DNA of 64,000 nt, from assembly GCA_040756995.1 (NCBI GenBank), contig JBFLYK010000006.1, forward strand, positions 62,001 to 126,000, in the 5' to 3' direction. A model generated the notes under the pieces. It searched no databases. It was not told the DNA's origin and worked only from the letters and a program-made list of their open reading frames with translations. Both the position numbers and the translations under genes were made by a program. Source of the stretch: BP-133 sp040756995 (lineage in GTDB: Bacteria; Actinomycetota; Acidimicrobiia; IMCC26256; BP-133). Shown piece by piece: positions 8,726 through 16,311 of this stretch (positions within the stretch are counted from its first letter, which is position 1; each line of letters opens with the position of its first letter).

Positions 8726-9931
8726 TCCGATCAGCCGCTGGTAGCCGGCGAACTCCGGGCCGCAGTTGAAGGCCAGCACGCCGGTCAGCCGGCCGTCACG
8801 GACGAAGACGGCCACGATGGCGCCGTCCAGGGCGGAGCCGTGCACGACTCGGAGCTCGTCGTCCGGACGGGCCCGGCCGGCGAACTGGATCTTGACGTCG
8901 TACTGGTCGGACCAGAAGTACGGCACCGGCGCGTAGGGAACGCGATGCGGCTCCGGGACGACCAGGTTGCGGGCCGCCGCCTCGCCCTGCTCCACCGCGT
9001 TCGTCCAGTGCTCCACCCGCATCGACTCGTCGAAGAACGGGTTGTACCAACGGGCCACGTCGCCGGCGGCCACCACGCCGGGCGCCGCCTGGCAGTACTC
9101 GTCGCAGACCACGCCGTTGTCGAGACGCAGACCCGACCCCTCGAGCCAGCCGGTCTCGGGCACGACACCGGCGCCGATGACCACGACGTCAGCCGGGATG
9201 ATGCCGCCATCACTGAGACGGACGGCCTCGACCCGATGACGACCGTGGAACCCGTTGACCGTGACACCACAGTGCAGACGGACGCCGTGGTCGAGGTGCA
9301 ACTGCCCGCACCATGCCCCCGCCAGAGGGCCGAGCGAGTTGGCCAGCGGCGTCGGGAAGGCCTCGACGAGGTCGACCTCCAGCCCTCGCTTCCGGGCGGT
9401 GGCAGCCACCTCGGCGCCGATGAAGCCGGCACCGACGACGGCCACGCGAGGCCCGCCGTCGAACTCCGACCGCAAGGCCACGCAGTCAGCCAGCGTCCTC
9501 AGCACGTGGATGCCGCCGAGGCCGGGCGGGTGGGGGAGCCACCGGGGCGCAGCGCCGGTGGCGATCACCAGACCGTCGAAGGGGACCGGTTCGTCGTCGC
9601 CCACGAGTACGGTTCGCCGTTGGAGATCGACTCCGGTCGCCCGGAGACCGAGGCGCCACTCGGCTCCCAGCCGGTCGATGGCGGCGGGGGAGCGGAGCGC
9701 CGTCTGCTCCGGTTCCGCCGTACCGGCCAGCACCTGCTTCGACAACGGCGGCCGATCGTAGGGCTGACCGTCCTCGCCGCCGATCACCACGATCCGCCCG
9801 CCGTATCCCAGCTTCCGCAGCGCTTCGACGGCGGACAGGCCGGCCAGGGAGGCGCCGACCACGGCCACCGTACGGATGGGCGTGTCCAACACCGGGCGCT
9901 CCCGGCGCCGGCGGCGCGGGGACTCGGTCAT
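8675..9931 (-). CDS. NAD(P)H:ferredoxin reductase, rubredoxin-reductase type
   Basis: 418-residue flavoprotein. The FAD-binding motif GASLAG lies at residues 26-31 and a second dinucleotide site VVGAGFIGAEVA lies near 145-157. The YDRPPLSKQVL segment and the ATGAAPRWLP loop are typical of ferredoxin/rubredoxin reductases that serve P450s and Rieske oxygenases (for example the ThcD and BphA4 type). It starts within the stop of the PucR regulator (ATGA), so the two form an operon facing away from the diiron monooxygenase. That monooxygenase operon carries a ferredoxin but no reductase, so this enzyme is the likely electron donor. The pairing is inference. Confidence 0.85.
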   Translation of the reverse strand: MTESPRRRRRERPVLDTPIRTVAVVGASLAGLSAVEALRKLGYGGRIVVIGGEDGQPYDRPPLSKQVLAGTAEPEQTALRSPAAIDRLGAEWRLGLRATGVDLQRRTVLVGDDEPVPFDGLVIATGAAPRWLPHPPGLGGIHVLRTLADCVALRSEFDGGPRVAVVGAGFIGAEVAATARKRGLEVDLVEAFPTPLANSLGPLAGAWCGQLHLDHGVRLHCGVTVNGFHGRHRVEAVRLSDGGIIPADVVVIGAGVVPETGWLEGSGLRLDNGVVCDEYCQAAPGVVAAGDVARWYNPFFDESMRVEHWTNAVEQGEAAARNLVVPEPHRVPYAPVPYFWSDQYDVKIQFAGRARPDDELRVVHGSALDGAIVAVFVRDGRLTGVLAFNCGPEFAGYQRLIGSPLPVEAGGGQPVIQR

Positions 9932-10812
9932 GATGTGGTCCTTTCAGGAGGCTCTGCGCTCCGTCCACCTCGGCTGATCCTGTACAGCCGGACGGCAAGC
10001 TGCAGATTGAAGGCGATCTCCGGGTCGTGGTAGTCGAGGCCCAGGATCTCGTTGATTCGCTTGATGCGGTACTTGAGCGTCGAGACGTGGATCACCAGCT
10101 GCTCCGCCGCCTGACGGAGCCCGCGACCTTCGAGCAGCGCCCCGAGGGTGGTCACCAAATCAGCGTTGCGCTTCTCGTCGTAGTCGATCAGAGCGCCGAT
10201 CCACCGGCGCATGAAGGCCTCCAACTCATCGGGATGATCGACGTTGAAGAGCAGGGTGTAAACCCCGAGCTCCTCGAAGCCGGCTATCCGCCGGTCGATG
10301 TCGGTCAGCTGGAGGATCTCGGCTGCCCATCGGGCCCGGTCGGCATTGCGCGAGAAGTCCTCGGGGGAGAGGCAGGGCGGCCCTATGCCGATGGTGGTGG
10401 CTCGACCCCAAGCGGCCGTCCGGCGCAGGGTGGCCAGGCCGACCTGGCCGACGAGCCGGCGGTCGTCGGTGGGCAGGAAGGCCAGCAGCTCGCGGCCCTC
10501 CACAGCCCCGACGAACACCCGCGGCCCGCCGGGCGGGAAGGCGGCGGCCAGGCTGTCGAGGAGCGCCTCCCGCAGGGCGGCCATCGTCCGCTCGGTCGTG
10601 GCCGCCGTCGCCACCGCTCCGGACCGGCAGGCGATGGGCGTGTGGGGGCGACCGAGGTCGAAGCCGAGTCGACCGGCCCGGGCCCTGATGCGGGACAGGG
10701 CCTTTCCCTCGACGAGGTCGAGGAACACCTCCCGCTCGTCGTCCAACCAGAAATCGGCCCGCGCGGGCTGGTCGAAGGGTCGCAGCTCCGTCTCCGAGTG
10801 GATCGCATGCAT
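9928..10812 (-). CDS. PucR-type transcriptional regulator
   Basis: 294 residues from the ATG at 10812, preceded by GGAGCG at a suitable distance. In-frame starts up to 10917 exist but would run through the operator-like repeats. The C-terminal 60 residues (LEGRGLRQAAEQLVIHVSTLKYRIKRI) form the PucR-type helix-turn-helix, which also carries the conserved YHDPEIAFNLQLAVRL segment. The N-terminal half is a GGDEF-like or sensory region without a clear ligand motif. PucR-family proteins usually control adjacent catabolic genes in response to substrate. Two inverted repeats in the divergent intergenic region are its probable targets. Confidence 0.85.
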   Translation of the reverse strand: MHAIHSETELRPFDQPARADFWLDDEREVFLDLVEGKALSRIRARAGRLGFDLGRPHTPIACRSGAVATAATTERTMAALREALLDSLAAAFPPGGPRVFVGAVEGRELLAFLPTDDRRLVGQVGLATLRRTAAWGRATTIGIGPPCLSPEDFSRNADRARWAAEILQLTDIDRRIAGFEELGVYTLLFNVDHPDELEAFMRRWIGALIDYDEKRNADLVTTLGALLEGRGLRQAAEQLVIHVSTLKYRIKRINEILGLDYHDPEIAFNLQLAVRLYRISRGGRSAEPPERTTS

Positions 10813-10861
10813 GCTCGCTCCGTTGTAAGCCACCGGGGGCCTCCGGCGTCCTGTCCGGGGC

Positions 10862-10888
10862 GGACCAAGGTTCCCCTCGCCTTGGTCC
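10862..10888. promoter_or_regulatory. Perfect 9-bp inverted repeat, candidate operator
   Basis: GGACCAAGG at 10862-10870 is mirrored by CCTTGGTCC at 10880-10888 with a nine-base spacer. It sits in the divergent intergenic region between the PucR-type regulator and the diiron monooxygenase operon. It shares the half-site GACCAA with the repeat at 10912-10923. A regulator-binding site is the simplest reading, since a terminator would be misplaced here. Confidence 0.6.
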
Positions 10889-10911
10889 CGCGATGGCGTA
10901 GTTGTCGCCAT

Positions 10912-10923
10912 GACCAACTGGTC
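10912..10923. promoter_or_regulatory. Second inverted repeat with the same half-site
   Basis: GACCA at 10912-10916 and TGGTC at 10919-10923 are separated by two bases, ending three bases before the first possible start codon of the monooxygenase operon. The half-site matches the stronger repeat centred 43 bases upstream. Binding here would block transcription or translation start of the operon. Confidence 0.5.
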
Positions 10924-10925
10924 GA

Positions 10926-11972
10926 ATGCTGGCTATGACTGAAACCACGGCGCCGAGCAGGCGCAGGTCAGGGCGTCCGAAGCCGATTCCGTTCACGTAC
11001 ATTCCGGCCGAGGACCAGAAGGAGTACTACGAGCTGAGCCTCAACGGCGCGCCGTCCGAGGCGGAGGCGATGCTGGGCGGGCTGACGGGCTACCACGACA
11101 CCGGGGGCTACATCTTCGGCCGGCATCCGAGCCGCCTGACCGATCCAAACTGGCGCCGGTTCCGGGACCCCGACCGGTATGTCTTCCGCACCTACAACAC
11201 ATATCTGGCCGAGCAGGCGGCGATCGTCACCCACGGCACCGAGACGCTGCTGTCGACCGGCTACCTCGACTGCCTCGACCCCGGCTGGCACCGGGCACTG
11301 CAGTACCTGGCTGCCTTCCGCTACCACGAGGCCGGGGCGCTCAAGCTGTGGCAGTTCGTCCAGTACGCCGCCGGGTCGGAGCCGATCTCCTACTGCGGCG
11401 TCGAGGAGTGCGGCTCCCGGCTGATCACGACGCATACGCTCAACCGCTACGCCCTCGACCTGGCCGCCGCCATCGCCGGCTGGAACGACGACAACGCCCT
11501 CGAACTGTGGCTGGAGGACGGCGGGCCGTTCGAGGGCGCCCGGGAGTACGTGGAGCACCAGCTCACGGTCCGGGACTGGGCCGAGGGCATCGTCGCCGAC
11601 GGCATCGTGGCCGCCTCCCTCTACTACGAGCCGGCTCTACGCTTCTTCGCCATCAACGGCGCCGCCCACGGCGACGCCAGCACTCCGACGATCGTCAGCT
11701 CGTTCACCGCCCTGGCCGAGCGGCGCACCCGGTGGGCCAAGGAGTTCGTCAAGCTGGCCCTCGAGGCCGAGGAGAACCGGCCGCTGATCGAGGAGTGGAT
11801 CGGACAATGGACGGCCCGCGGCGAAAGGGCTCTGGAATCGCTGGCGCCGCTGTACGCATCCGTCCCCCGGCCGGTGCTCGACGCCGGCGTCGAGGCCGAG
11901 CGGGCCCGGACGGCCTACGGCGCAGTGCTGGCCGAGATCGGCATCGGATCACCTTCGGGGGTGTCGTCATGA
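10926..11972 (+). CDS. Soluble diiron monooxygenase, beta (small) subunit
   Basis: 348 residues from the first ATG; an alternative ATG at 10935 gives MTETTAPS, and neither has a clear ribosome site. The sequence (RPKPIPFTYIPAEDQKEYYE ... FRTYNTYLAEQ ... YLAAFRYHEAGALKLWQF) matches the Phenol_hydrox family of hydroxylase beta subunits. This subunit is helical like alpha but lacks the diiron ligands and supports the hydroxylase dimer. It is first in the order beta, coupling protein, alpha, ferredoxin, which is the gene order of actinobacterial alkene monooxygenases (AmoABCD, EtnABCD). Its stop overlaps the coupling protein start. Confidence 0.88.
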   Translation: MLAMTETTAPSRRRSGRPKPIPFTYIPAEDQKEYYELSLNGAPSEAEAMLGGLTGYHDTGGYIFGRHPSRLTDPNWRRFRDPDRYVFRTYNTYLAEQAAIVTHGTETLLSTGYLDCLDPGWHRALQYLAAFRYHEAGALKLWQFVQYAAGSEPISYCGVEECGSRLITTHTLNRYALDLAAAIAGWNDDNALELWLEDGGPFEGAREYVEHQLTVRDWAEGIVADGIVAASLYYEPALRFFAINGAAHGDASTPTIVSSFTALAERRTRWAKEFVKLALEAEENRPLIEEWIGQWTARGERALESLAPLYASVPRPVLDAGVEAERARTAYGAVLAEIGIGSPSGVSS

Positions 11973-12295
11973 CGGACGTGCAGGATTCCAATTGGGTCGG
12001 CTTCAAGCTGATCGACGGCGCCGACATGGGCGACATCATCGACCTGATTCTCGACGACAACCCGGCCGCCAAGGCCGAGCTCATGGGCGGCGGCTATTGG
12101 GAGCTCGACGCCGAGGAGGAGCTCGTCGTCGACCTGACCAAGATCAGCGAACTGCTCGAGCGGCCGTTCGACGAGAAGGACTTCCTGGTCTACGTGTCGT
12201 CGTACTACGGGCGGGTGTCGGTGGAGGACGGGGCCATCCGGCTGCTGTCCGACATGCTCATGGTGTCCGACTACGAACGGGAGAGTGTGCGATGA
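11969..12295 (+). CDS. Monooxygenase coupling/effector protein (MmoB/DmpM family)
   Basis: 108 residues, ATG in an ATGA overlap with the beta subunit gene. The sequence NWVGFKLIDGADMGDIIDLIL and GYWELDAEEELVVDL matches the small cofactor-free effector proteins that bind the hydroxylase and tune oxygen activation. It is unusually acidic. The stop overlaps the alpha subunit start, so the three proteins should be made in matched amounts. Confidence 0.88.
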   Translation: MTDVQDSNWVGFKLIDGADMGDIIDLILDDNPAAKAELMGGGYWELDAEEELVVDLTKISELLERPFDEKDFLVYVSSYYGRVSVEDGAIRLLSDMLMVSDYERESVR

Positions 12296-13890
12296 CGGCC
12301 AACGGAACCGGTGGTCGGATCGGCGAGTACGAGCGCCTCCGAAACCTGGACTGGGAGCCGAAGAGCGTCCGCTTCGAGGACACGGTGCTCGAACCGACGA
12401 AGTACGACCTGCCCAAGCACGGGTACGACCCGTTCCGCCTCACGGCCATCGAGTACTGCGCGATGGAGGAGCAGAAGGACAACGATCTCTACGGTCTGCT
12501 CGAGGGTGCGGTCCGCCACGGCGCGGCGACCAGGATCGAGCAGCGTTTCGGCGAGTACGTGAAGCTCATCGCGGCCATGTTGCCGCCGGCCGAGCACTAC
12601 GCCCACCGCACCTTCGGGCGGGCCGTTCGCTCGATACCCGTACCCGAGCTGCAGGCCGGCTACAGCTTCCAGATGCTCGACGAGATGCGGCACTTCCAGA
12701 TGGAGATGCAGTGCTGGAACCGGTTCCGCATCAAGCACAACTACCCGGACCCCTACGGGTTCGACCGCTGGCCGAACATGTGGGCCCGCAACATCGTCGG
12801 TGACGTCTTCCGCTCCGGCGTGGAGAACTTCATCACCAACGACCCGATCTCCAACCTGGTCTACCTCCAGATGTTCGCCGAGACGGCGGCCACCAACGCC
12901 CTGTTCGTCGCCCTGCCCGACATCGCCGCCACCAACGGCGACGACGTCTACGCCACCTGCGGCCTGTCGATCCAGTCTGACGAGGCCCGCCACATGGCCA
13001 ACGGCTACGCCACGCTCATGTCGGTCGTGGAGGCCAGCGACCGCAACGTGGAGCTTCTCCAGGAGGACATCATCTGGGCGGCGTGGCGGGAGTTCACCAC
13101 GTTCTCGCTGCCGATCGCCTTCGTCTACGAGAACGGGGCCAAGCGGCGGGGCCGGCGTTCGGCGCTCGAGCTGTGGGAGCAGTACGTCCTCGACCAGTTC
13201 TACGGCTCCTACATGGGCAAGCTCGAGAAGTGGGGCCTCAAGGTCCCTGACGAGATGATCGCCGACATGCACGAATGGATGCGGTGGGGCCCGAGCACCC
13301 TCGGCGTGTTCGCCCAGATGGTGTGGCCGTTCCTGTGGTGGCGGCAGGAGCCCCTCGACGAGGCCGACTTCGAGTACTTCGAGGACAAGTACCCCGGCTG
13401 GTACGAGCGCTTCGGCATCATCCATCAGCTGATCAACGAGACCGGACGCCGGGGGAACGGCACGGTCGTCACCCTCGAAGGCCTAGGGCTGCTCGGCAAG
13501 ACGCTTCAGCTCTGCCAGGTCTGCCACATGCCGACGATCCTGCCCCACCCGATGATCGGGGCCGAGACATACCGCCGCTTCGTCAAGAAGGAGGACCGGA
13601 TCGTCACGTTCTGCTCGAAGTGGTGCGAGCACATCTACGACCGGGAGCCGCACCGTTTCCAGACCCCCGGCTACTACGCCCACTACGCCGACTGGCAGCT
13701 CGGCGACATCCTGCGGGATCAGGAGCTCATCCGCCCCGACGGGAAGCTGATCGGCCAGCCCCGGCTCGACACGTTGGGCACCGACGACATGTGGACGATC
13801 GACGACATCGACGCCTTCGGGATCCCGTTCTCCTTGCAGCTGACGGAGGAGGAGCTGAAGGACCCGATGATCCCCCACGCCGCCCAGTGA
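12292..13890 (+). CDS. Soluble diiron monooxygenase, alpha (catalytic) subunit
   Basis: 532 residues from the ATGA overlap. All six carboxylate and histidine diiron ligands can be placed: E101 (PPAEHY), E131 and H134 (DEMRH), E197 (FAET), and E231 and H234 (SDEARH), at spacings close to those of toluene 4-monooxygenase. The C-terminal part holds a C..C pair (LCQVCHMP) and a later FCSKWCEH, a YHS-like cysteine cluster found in toluene- and propane-type alpha subunits. It hydroxylates or epoxidises a hydrocarbon using O2. The group (toluene, propane or alkene type) cannot be fixed by eye: the gene order is alkene-like while the C-terminus is toluene/propane-like. Confidence 0.9.
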   Translation: MTANGTGGRIGEYERLRNLDWEPKSVRFEDTVLEPTKYDLPKHGYDPFRLTAIEYCAMEEQKDNDLYGLLEGAVRHGAATRIEQRFGEYVKLIAAMLPPAEHYAHRTFGRAVRSIPVPELQAGYSFQMLDEMRHFQMEMQCWNRFRIKHNYPDPYGFDRWPNMWARNIVGDVFRSGVENFITNDPISNLVYLQMFAETAATNALFVALPDIAATNGDDVYATCGLSIQSDEARHMANGYATLMSVVEASDRNVELLQEDIIWAAWREFTTFSLPIAFVYENGAKRRGRRSALELWEQYVLDQFYGSYMGKLEKWGLKVPDEMIADMHEWMRWGPSTLGVFAQMVWPFLWWRQEPLDEADFEYFEDKYPGWYERFGIIHQLINETGRRGNGTVVTLEGLGLLGKTLQLCQVCHMPTILPHPMIGAETYRRFVKKEDRIVTFCSKWCEHIYDREPHRFQTPGYYAHYADWQLGDILRDQELIRPDGKLIGQPRLDTLGTDDMWTIDDIDAFGIPFSLQLTEEELKDPMIPHAAQ

Positions 13891-14237
13891 GCGACGATCC
13901 CTACATCATCCGGCTGCTGCCCGATGGCAAGGACGTCGAGTGCTTCGAGGAGGACACGCTCCTCGAAGCACTGGAACGGGACGGCAACCCGATTCCCTTC
14001 GGTTGCCGCAAGGGTCAGTGCGGCTCGTGCAAGGCCCGGGTGATCGACGGTGAGGTCGAACTCGACGAGAAGGTGTCGCCGTTCGCGTTGAGTGAACGTG
14101 AGCGGGAAGACGGCTGGGTCCTGCTGTGCTGCAGCATTCCGCTCACCGACACGGTGACGGTCCAGGTGGAAATGGTTGACAAGGAGACTGAGCAACATGT
14201 CGGACAAGGTCAAGTTCTTCTCCAAGGAATGGTGTGA
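13887..14237 (+). CDS. [2Fe-2S] plant-type ferredoxin
   Basis: 116 residues from a GTG that overlaps the alpha subunit stop. Cysteines C40, C45 and C48 (GCRKGQCGSC) and a distal C81 or C82 (LLCCS) form the plant-type [2Fe-2S] site. In related monooxygenases this domain is fused to an FAD/NAD reductase module, but here the protein ends after the ferredoxin fold. The electrons therefore need a separate reductase, most likely the one encoded divergently at 8675-9931. The last 41 bases overlap the next gene. Confidence 0.88.
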   Translation: MSDDPYIIRLLPDGKDVECFEEDTLLEALERDGNPIPFGCRKGQCGSCKARVIDGEVELDEKVSPFALSEREREDGWVLLCCSIPLTDTVTVQVEMVDKETEQHVGQGQVLLQGMV

Positions 14238-14610
14238 GCAGGCCATCGAGGCGATCAATGCCAGTGAGGCCATGTACCAGGGGTTCCGCGACCCCGCCTC
14301 GTTCACCAACAAGATGCAGTTCGACTGCGAAGGCCGGCCCGACCTGGCGGTCCACCTGGAGTGGGAGGCAGCCAAGCTGACCTACCTCGGCCCGCCGACC
14401 TTCGCCGATGACGACCTGTGGCTGATCATCCGCGGCTCCGTTGACACCTGGAAGACCGCCGCCGAGGGTGCCGTCGAGGGTGGCAAGCTCCTCATGGGCG
14501 GCAAGATCAAGTTCGTGAAGGGCCCGATCACCGCCGCCGTCCAGAACGCCGGCGCCTTCAACAACTTCCTGCTCGCCTGGGGCGAGGTCCCCACCGACTG
14601 GGACGTCTGA
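14197..14610 (+). CDS. SCP2-like sterol/lipid carrier protein
   Basis: 137 residues from ATG 14197, preceded by AAGGAG ten bases upstream, which decides this start over an earlier in-frame one. The segment DDLWLIIRGSVDTWKTAAEG followed by LLMGGKIKFVKGPI matches the SCP2 fold, which binds fatty or sterol-like molecules in a hydrophobic tunnel. Located directly after the monooxygenase genes, it may present a water-insoluble substrate to the enzyme or collect the product. That role is inference. Confidence 0.7.
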   Translation: MSDKVKFFSKEWCEQAIEAINASEAMYQGFRDPASFTNKMQFDCEGRPDLAVHLEWEAAKLTYLGPPTFADDDLWLIIRGSVDTWKTAAEGAVEGGKLLMGGKIKFVKGPITAAVQNAGAFNNFLLAWGEVPTDWDV

Positions 14611-14612
14611 CC

Positions 14613-15059
14613 ATGGTCACGGCGGCGAAGAGGTCGTATGCGGTCAAGGTCGACGCCGAGGCCAACGGGGTGACCGGCATCCTCGGCAGCCTCCTCGACG
14701 AGAACTTCACCAACTTCCCCGGCCGGACCCGGATCGCCCGTCGGGTGCGCAAGCCGGTGGCCGTCTACAGCGTCGACACCGACGAGAGCACCACCGTGGC
14801 GTTCGGCTCGTCCGACGCTGTGCTGCGCAACGGCATCGTCGGCAAGCCGGCCGTGACCGTGAAGGCCACCGTCGAGCAGATCCTGGCCGTCTCGGAGCTG
14901 AAAATGGCGGGCGGCGGGCTCGTCCCACTGGGCTTCTTCACCAGGCGGGGCCTCGGGATCCTCGGCCAGATCGCCACCCACAAGCTGGTCGTGAAGGGCC
15001 TCCTCAAACATCCCCTGACCAGCCTCCGGTTCATCGCCCTGGTCTCGATCGTCGCCTGA
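14613..15059 (+). CDS. Small SCP2-like/hypothetical protein
   Basis: 148 residues, starting two bases after the previous stop. The C-terminal half (TVKATVEQILAVSELKM ... ATHKLVVKGLLKHPLTSL) has the amphipathic pattern of SCP2-type proteins, and the N-terminal half is unassigned. It is rich in basic residues and has no export signal. It shares the operon with the monooxygenase, so a carrier or accessory role is plausible but unproven. Confidence 0.5.
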   Translation: MVTAAKRSYAVKVDAEANGVTGILGSLLDENFTNFPGRTRIARRVRKPVAVYSVDTDESTTVAFGSSDAVLRNGIVGKPAVTVKATVEQILAVSELKMAGGGLVPLGFFTRRGLGILGQIATHKLVVKGLLKHPLTSLRFIALVSIVA

Positions 15060-15069
15060 CAGGAGCGTC

Positions 15070-15465
15070 ATGGACCCCATTGAAGTCGCCAAGCGGTACC
15101 TCGCCACGTGGGACACCACCAATGCCGCCGACATGCCGAGCCACTTCGTCGAAGGCGGCACGTACACGCCGGCCGGCGAAGCCCCGCTCACCGGTCAGGC
15201 GATCGCCGACTACGCCGCGGCGGTGTTCGAGGCGATGCCTGACAGCCGGATGCCGGTCGAGCGAATCTTCGCCGACGGCAACAACGTCTGCGCCGTGTGG
15301 ACCTACACGGCGACGATGACCGGGGACTACGGCCCGTTCCGGGCCACCGGAAAATCCTTCAGCCTGGTCGGCTGCCACGTCATCGAAGTCGAGGGAGACA
15401 AGATCCGATCGGTCGTGTCGCGATGGGACCGCCTCGACATGCTGCAGCAGCTCGGCCTGGTCTGA
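15070..15465 (+). CDS. SnoaL/NTF2-like protein
   Basis: 131 residues, preceded by AGGAG five bases before the ATG. The sequence IEVAKRYLATWDTTNAADM, FVEGGTYTPAGE and GDYGPFRATGKSFSLVG is typical of SnoaL-like polyketide cyclase/NTF2 cone folds. Members act as isomerases, hydratases or ligand-binding proteins. It is the last gene of the monooxygenase operon and ends six bases from a convergent gene. An isomerase or epoxide-acting step on the monooxygenase product would fit but is not shown. Confidence 0.7.
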   Translation: MDPIEVAKRYLATWDTTNAADMPSHFVEGGTYTPAGEAPLTGQAIADYAAAVFEAMPDSRMPVERIFADGNNVCAVWTYTATMTGDYGPFRATGKSFSLVGCHVIEVEGDKIRSVVSRWDRLDMLQQLGLV

Positions 15466-15471
15466 TCCCGG

Positions 15472-16284
15472 TCAGGGTGTCTTGACGAGGGAGGGCAGGC
15501 GGGCGGCCAGCCAGGGCCTGGGTCCCCAGGCGAGCAGGCGGCCCCGGGCGACCGCCGGCCAGGGGCTGGCCCGACCCCAGACGACGAGGTTCAGGGCGAC
15601 GGGGTCGGCCTTCACGTAGCAGTCGACCCGCCGGTCGGCCCGCTCCGTGACCGTGAGCGCCCGATCCTCGAAGATGAAGTGTCGCGGCCGGGCGCCGCCC
15701 AACCGGAGCTCGAAGCAGGCGCGGATGCTTCCGGCAGCCTGGTTCACGAACGCTCTCGGCCCGCCGAACGCCTCCAGCTGACCGAAGGCGACGGCGAGCG
15801 GCACGAAGAAGTCATCGATGGCGGCCAACGCGTCGTCGGGCCGCATCGGCCAGCGCAGCCCGTCCGCCCTGGCCACGTCGAAGCCGTGGACGAGGCATTC
15901 GGAGAGGATATGGGCGTGTAGCGCCGGCAGCGGGAGGCGCGAGCCGCCCAACCAGTCGTACATGGCGTCGGGCTCGGCGGCATCGATCTCGGGGGCGAAC
16001 TCGCGGCCGGCAGCCTCGATTCGATCCGCGATCTCCTGCAGGTCCCGGGAGCGCTCGTCGTTCACGAAGTCCCGCGTCAGCCGCCCCAACTCGTCGAAGT
16101 CGAACACGGCCGGCAGCGGGTCACGGCGGATGACGCCGAGCTCGAAGACGAAGACGTGCAGCATGTGCACCGCCAGCTCGGCAACCGTCCAAGCCCCCAC
16201 CGCTGGTCGATCCGGGTGCCGGACGGAGCGGAGAAGGTCGGCGGTGTCCTTCGCCATTCTCGTCGCCGCTGGCGCTACGGGCAC
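15472..16284 (-). CDS. MDMPI-type maleylpyruvate isomerase-family protein
   Basis: 270 residues. The N-terminal DinB-like bundle contains WTVAELAVHMLHVF and LHAHILSECLVHGFDVAR, which place histidines where the mycothiol-dependent maleylpyruvate isomerase family binds metal. The C-terminal half resembles the SCP2-like MDMPI_C domain (FELRLGGARPRHF ... VDCYVKADPVALNLVVWG). Mycothiol use is an actinobacterial trait and supports the host assignment. The substrate is unknown. It lies 27 bases downstream of the MoxR-VWA gene and may be cotranscribed with it. Confidence 0.75.
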   Translation of the reverse strand: MPVAPAATRMAKDTADLLRSVRHPDRPAVGAWTVAELAVHMLHVFVFELGVIRRDPLPAVFDFDELGRLTRDFVNDERSRDLQEIADRIEAAGREFAPEIDAAEPDAMYDWLGGSRLPLPALHAHILSECLVHGFDVARADGLRWPMRPDDALAAIDDFFVPLAVAFGQLEAFGGPRAFVNQAAGSIRACFELRLGGARPRHFIFEDRALTVTERADRRVDCYVKADPVALNLVVWGRASPWPAVARGRLLAWGPRPWLAARLPSLVKTP

Positions 16285-16311
16285 GGTGTCCCTCCTCGGT
16301 GGTGATGGGCT

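Noticed and set aside
14198..14237. Frameshift between ferredoxin and SCP2-like gene
   Set aside because: The overlap is 41 bases but both frames are intact, and the SCP2-like gene has its own ribosome site.
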